64,000 nucleotides of DNA, taken from contig CM073326.1 in assembly GCA_037043015.1 (NCBI GenBank), forward strand, positions 8,316,345 to 8,380,344, written 5' to 3'. The stretch is from Bryum argenteum. Taxonomy: Eukaryota; Streptophyta; Bryopsida; Bryales; Bryaceae. The notes under the pieces were generated by a model. The model was not told the DNA's origin. It saw only the letters and a program-made list of their open reading frames with translations, and ran no database searches. Shown here in pieces: positions 58,131 to 64,000 of the stretch (positions are counted from its first letter, which is position 1; each line of letters begins with the position of its first letter). Made by a program: the position numbers and the translations under genes.

Positions 58131-61100
58131 GGATTAGCCTCATGTTCTAAAAATCGGGATAATTACTATATTGAATCAAATGTTAATTCAACCACAATGT
58201 AAATCTTAGTGGGCACAATAAATGGAAATTTTGTTAAGTTGATTGTTACTTTTGTCAAATATACATAAGATTAAGATTTTAATTCATAAAATATTAATTC
58301 AATACTAGTCTACATTTTAAAAATCGATAAATAGGTTGTGAGATATCTTGACTAACAGGTTGTTTTATGTATAAAAGATAAAGGTAATAGTTGTAAATTA
58401 TTTCATAACATGTACATAATGATTGATTAGAATGTCAATAAAGTTGATTGCATATACTCTTGTTAGTTATGTCCACTTTTAGCGAATAACAAACTTCTTA
58501 TGCCCTATCAATAATTCTAGCATGGTTCATGTATTAGAGTGCTTATCAACTTATACTTCACACAATGTCGTATTATTAAATTGTTTTGCTAAGTTTGGTC
58601 ATACCATTATGACATAAATACCCCAATAAACTGTCTTCATGAATTTCTTGAATTTCTCCACTTTTTGACGGATTAAAGAGCAAATCTTTTTATTTTGAAG
58701 ATTCATTTTTAACCAATGAATGCAAGTTTACGAGCACTTTTGAAGTTATTTTATTTGTTAATTGAAAACTCTTGGATATTTCATGAGCTACATAGATTTG
58801 TAAAGGCTAGTTGGCACTTCGTGGTACATGACATGATTTATTTTTTAAATTTTAATTTTTTAAATTTTTTTTGTTAATAAAAAGATTTACACCAAGTTTT
58901 GAGGTAGGTCTATTGTGATCTCAGCAAGACGTGCATGCTACTTGCTCTTTCAATTGATCAAAGATAGAGCATGGCGATTGAATGTTTTAAGAAAAATCAA
59001 AATAAGAAATAATAAATTATAAAATAAATCAGAAACTGGAATAAATCATTAGTACTTGTTATTGAAAGTAGATAGTTTAAAAAAATATTGAACGTAACAT
59101 TATGATTTTTGGCACTTCTAGTCAGATCGTATAAGGTGTTGTTGGAAGCATGTTTTTTGAAGAGTTGTTGTAAACGATCAGATCGCGAAATGGGTTGACT
59201 GATCCCGAGATATTGAATTTGAGAGTAATTATGGCCACATAGATATTGAGAAATATTTACATGGAGCATGGCAACACTGTGGAGACGTATTGGTTTCATA
59301 TATTAGTTGTTTTGGTATTGGTTTGATATATTAGTTCTGTTAGTTGAAATCAGAGTCAAATTTAATTTAATCAAGATAAATCAAAGGTTGTAAATATAAC
59401 CATAATTCATTCAATAACGAATACTCCTTTTACCCAAATTTGAAATAATAGATATGGGAAGATAAAGTTGAGAGAGCCTAAAAGCCAATTATAATGGGAG
59501 TAGTTCATACAGGTCTTTGAGTATTACCCTCTGCAATGGTTATAATTCAAGTTCCCATTGTGTATTGCGAATGATGTTGTACTATTGACAAGTTGAAAAC
59601 TAAAAAAATCATTTTTTACAAAAGAGTGGGATTCTTGAGCATTCCTTTAATCTTCTCGAACATTGAGGTGGCCCTTGGTAGGCCAAACTTGTGTTACTTT
59701 CCCAGCCCATTCAACTTCAAAATTGTATTTTTTGTTGTCCAATATTTCACCATACATTAGAATTAGAAAACACATCTCGTTTGCAAATTCATCAACACTC
59801 ATTGTATGCCTCATATTTTAACCGATTGCTTTGATTTTGTATAGCAAGTTCATCCAAAAAATTTAAGTGGCTTGAAATAGTTTGAGCATTGATATGTCAA
59901 AATCATTATTGGTGTAAGCTAGGCAGAACTATGAAGACCTAAATGTTCGTGCTTATGATGAGAGACTTCATCTTTTGATAAGACATTATGACTCCATTAC
60001 TCTCATTTTCGTATCACATCTAAATTGCACTTACAAAAGGGATGAATGGTCTTTCTTTGTAGGTGCTCATTTATAAATCTTTACATGACTCTTCACATTC
60101 AATAAGTTTGTAACAGACTTTGTTAAACTTTGTCAATGACCTTTTATACTTATTTTATATAAACCATTTATTACAGGAATGTTACTCCAATTGTTTATTA
60201 CCTTTTCCTAAGGACCCTCACAAATGGAATAAAGGTGTAGATGTGGCCAAAAGAGGGAAAAATTCCTCTCAACGTAATTGGTATATTTTGCGGAATACAA
60301 GAAATGAACCAATCCTGTCGAGAGGAGTTTTGCCCTCCTTTCGCTCGATGTACGACTCAGCCCCTCAAGGTCCAAGCGTTTCTTCGACTTCTTGTGAAGC
60401 AGTCTTCAGAACGAAGCATGCCGGAAGTCATGATTCAATTGTAGAGGGCGTAGCTCTGTCCTTGCCATAAATATGGTGAAGGCCGCAAAGTGCTATTTAA
60501 ATAACTTATACAAGCTGAGGTATTATTCAATTTCATTTACTTTCTTTATATCTTTAACCGTAAGATCTTGAACCTTATTACCTACACTATTACCAAGTGA
60601 AACTTCAACCGTTGCATCTTTACCAAATATAAGATCGTAACGCTCATACTTGATTATATGTCTTTTTGGGCTTTGCTTGAAAGACATAGTCGAATCAGTG
60701 CCAAATGTGACTTGATGATTGTTACTCGAAAGATTTGGGTCATATTTTATTCATGTAAGTAATCAAGTTGGGTATGCTCATACACAATTTTAGAGTCTCA
60801 TTCCGCATCTTTGACCTTCATGCAAATCATTTTCTTGAAGAAGGACTAGAATTTAAAATATAGTAAAAATATGGATTACATTAGTTCTATCTGGACTAAA
60901 AAAAATTAAACGGCCACTAGGTGCCTTTATGAGTTTGTGACTTTTAAAAAAATTTGTGGATTTTTTTTATGAAAAATTTCAAAATCTCCAAAAAAATTTC
61001 AAACTTTGTAAGAAATAATTTGGAAATTACTAGAAACTGTGGTAATTGTTTTTGTAAATTTTGGAGGCTGCTCTTGTGAACTCGACAATTTTTTTGACTT

Positions 61101-62436
61101 AGGTCACTTTAGAACTTGAACAATTACTTCAGAATAATAATATTTCATAAAATAAATAAAAATAATATCAAAAATTTAATCTGCCCTTTTTGGACTTTAA
61201 CCTAAAAGATCTTAATGAAGGTAATAAAATTGGAGTTTGGCTTTGCAAATTTTACTAGATACACTTTGCACCTTGTAAATGTATTAGGCAAAAAAAAAAA
61301 AATTTCATCCCCTCCATCTAGGCTCCTTGAAATCGCAAAAAGTGCATGATTAGACCTTTTGGAGTTAACTTTCTTGCAAAGCATTCATTGTGAATCTTTT
61401 GTGAGTGACCATCCAACAACAATATCCATGCTTGTAATTGACTTGCCCTTTCAATCCTCTATGGAACTCATTTACACAACACGTCAATGTAAAATAAGTC
61501 CCCATGATGCATGCACATGGCTCCATGAGTGCAAACACAAAAATTAAAACTTACGCCACGTCAAAACTTTTTCAATTTTCAAAAACCAATTCCGTCAATG
61601 TGGTTTTCACACGCTTTGAATGAACACGCTTAAATTCAAACCTACTTACTGATAATAATTGTTTTTTTCATTTCTTTCCATCGAAGTATGAACCTTCATA
61701 AAAAGTGAAGCTGACAACATCTTGTGACTCACCTTGTGTAAGCGTGCTATTTCCCTCTTATCGCTTCATGTCGTCTGGGTGAAGAAGCTCTAAGCATCTA
61801 TGTCTTATCCTCCTTGTACACAACACGACAAAAACAACACTTGCCTACAACCCTTTAAAACAGTGCTATGATAAGCTCACATTGCAATTTCGAAATTTAT
61901 CATACGTATGAAACAAATCTTGAATCTTGAATATAATTCGAAATTTAATCACTTCTATCGCAAGCAAGTGGGCTAATTTTGTGCTTTGACATTTACTTGT
62001 GTATTTTACATTCTAATTTTATGCTAATAAAAGAAGGATTGGTCCATATTTATGAATTGTCTGCAAAAATAGGATATGATCCAAAGTTATAAGAGAGTGA
62101 TCGGTGGGCAACAAATCGGCGGTGAGTTGAAGTATCGAAGACTTGAAGTCTGGGTTCGGGATGGTCTTGGCTTGCGAAAGCAATTACCTCCGGCGAAGCG
62201 ACACCCTGCAATAAAGGGACCTGACGTTCTGGACAAGCAACCACCCCTTCCCCAAACCAGCGCCCACACCAGCTCCGAGGCAGCAACCGAGGCTGAGGTT
62301 CGTCGTTCGGTCTTGGTGTCTCTCTCCCTCTTCTATCTTCCCCTCCCCTCCCCTTCATTTCCCTGCCTGTGTCCCGACTCCTTCCTTCATTCGCTCCTCG
62401 TCTCCTACGCCTGCCGGAGCTTGCAATTGTCGCACG

Positions 62437-62616
62437 GTGCGTTTCCTTTTTCTTTCCAATTTCAAAGCGGCGCCATGCTATGGTTTGCTTGAGAACTGGG
62501 CGAGTCGCGCCATGGCTCTGTCGGCGCTATGTAGGGTTTGGTGCTTTTCCCGTTTCTTGCATGTGCTGGGGTTACACTTCGCATCTCATCGTTGTTTCTG
62601 TACTTGCGGTTATCAG
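62437..62616 (+). other. 5'UTR intron of ATG8
   Basis: A donor GCACG|GTGCGTTTCC and an acceptor GGTTATCAG|GTG bracket 180 bp ending 28 bases before the ATG. A leader intron in ATG8 genes is common in plants. The pyrimidine-rich 62.3-62.43 kb stretch (CTCCCTCTTC, CCCCTCCCC) would be first-exon leader. Predicted from consensus only. Confidence 0.6.
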
Positions 62617-62644
62617 GTGAAAGAGGATTATCAGCGTTTTAACC

Positions 62645-63262
<618 letters not shown>

Positions 63263-64000
63263 CTACGCGGGCGTCGGAAGCTCGCAATCGTTGGTGGTAT
63301 TGGAATCATAACTGCATTTTCTGGTAGTCCTGCGGTGGGGGCGTTCTCGGGGAGTCCGTTGCATTTCGTCGAATCCATGATCAACACCATGCATCAATTT
63401 CAGTTCAACCACCGACTTAGCTTCAGTGCTTTCGGCATCACACTGGAGGGAGGAGGCTGGGTACTCTGAAGTTGGTTCAGCAGTGTGTTCTATGTACAGG
63501 AATATATGGGAACTAGGCAAAATGTAAATAGAACTCTACTTGATTTCAAAGTTTTACATATGTAAACAAAGATACGTTTTGATTTCTTGTTTATCAATAA
63601 ATTCTTTGTTCCTTAAAAGGATTTCTCGTGTCAAGGATGCTATGTGGATTGCTTGGTGAAATGATTGAATTGCTGCACATGGTTTTGTCATTTGATGTGT
63701 CCTTGAAGTTTGTCAGAGTATCTTTTCGTGGGGAAGATGTTACCCTGTTTCGATTCGAAGGGTACAGTCATCCAATACAACGTGGTGGCGCCTTGTCTGC
63801 TTTTCTGAATAGGGTAAAAGCCTGACTGAATAGGCTCATAATGCTTTACGGCAGAGTGATCCTTATGGAGATGGTGAAGTCCACCCCCAATTTTCATTCG
63901 AATGGATGATGAAACTTTCTCTGTGACGGGGATCGTTGTTCTGCAATTTGTATGTTTGTGATGAGAGATTCCTCCGGAGGATTCTATATTTATCTCTATC
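63263..64000 (+). other. ATG8 3'UTR and downstream DNA
   Basis: The ATG8 3'UTR probably ends just after AATAAA near 63595. The remaining 0.4 kb to the window edge has no gene I can support. Confidence 0.5.

Larger units (their letters stand above)
51300..62000. other. Gene-poor, AT-rich region of about 10.7 kb
   Basis: No supported gene lies between the SAP-domain gene and ATG8. Content: GC-moderate DNA to 51.75 kb, two copies of one MITE family, the TIR-rich mosaic at 53.1-53.65 kb, the complete SINE at 54.3 kb, AT-rich DNA, a degenerate minisatellite at 57.4-58.1 kb, then AT-rich DNA. At 60.24-60.48 kb is a small GC-richer island with a 67-codon open frame; it has no recognisable domain and is not called as a gene. 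Confidence 0.6.

Overview
This is a 64 kb stretch of land-plant nuclear DNA. It is AT-rich, with widely spaced genes, many short GT-AG introns, plant-type promoter motifs (site II TGGGCC, telo box) and plant-type non-autonomous transposons. A full-length gene for a chloroplast flavodiiron protein of the FLVA (Flv1-like) type rules out an angiosperm, because flowering plants have lost these genes. A moss or other bryophyte is most likely; a lycophyte, fern or gymnosperm is possible. The source cannot be narrowed further from sequence alone.

Layout. 0-2.9 kb: repeats only. 2.99-3.8 kb (-): cytosolic cyclophilin with an intron-free CDS and a 5'UTR intron. 5.9-11.5 kb (-): FLVA, 17 coding exons, 722 aa. 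11.8-12.5 kb: a tRNA-derived SINE nested in an older repeat. 15.36 kb (+): small PET117-like membrane protein, followed by a diverged tandem array of about 150-bp units. 17.5-23.7 kb (+): BAR-PH-ArfGAP-ankyrin protein, 19 exons, 807 aa. 28.0-30.7 kb (+): ATL-type RING-H2 E3 ligase in two coding exons. 33.0-35.4 kb and 37.2-39.6 kb (-): a tandem pair of DC1-domain / coiled-coil proteins sharing an unrecognised C-terminal domain. 40.6-41.8 kb: abutting TIR elements with TAA target sites. 43.6-44.9 kb (-): AP-4 sigma adaptor subunit. 46.8-51.2 kb (-): large acidic protein with an N-terminal SAP-like helix-extension-helix and a C-terminal membrane anchor. 51.3-62 kb: gene-poor, with MITEs, a second complete SINE and a degenerate minisatellite. 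62.4-63.3 kb (+): ATG8.

The genes are unrelated housekeeping or regulatory loci, not a cluster: photosynthetic O2 photoreduction (FLVA), membrane traffic (ArfGAP, AP-4 sigma), autophagy (ATG8), ubiquitin ligation (ATL), protein folding (cyclophilin) and cytochrome oxidase assembly (PET117-like). The only local gene family is the DC1 tandem pair. Exon structures were built by reading splice sites and checking codon phase across every junction. The least known parts are the shared C-terminal domain of the DC1 pair and the SAP/membrane-anchor protein.
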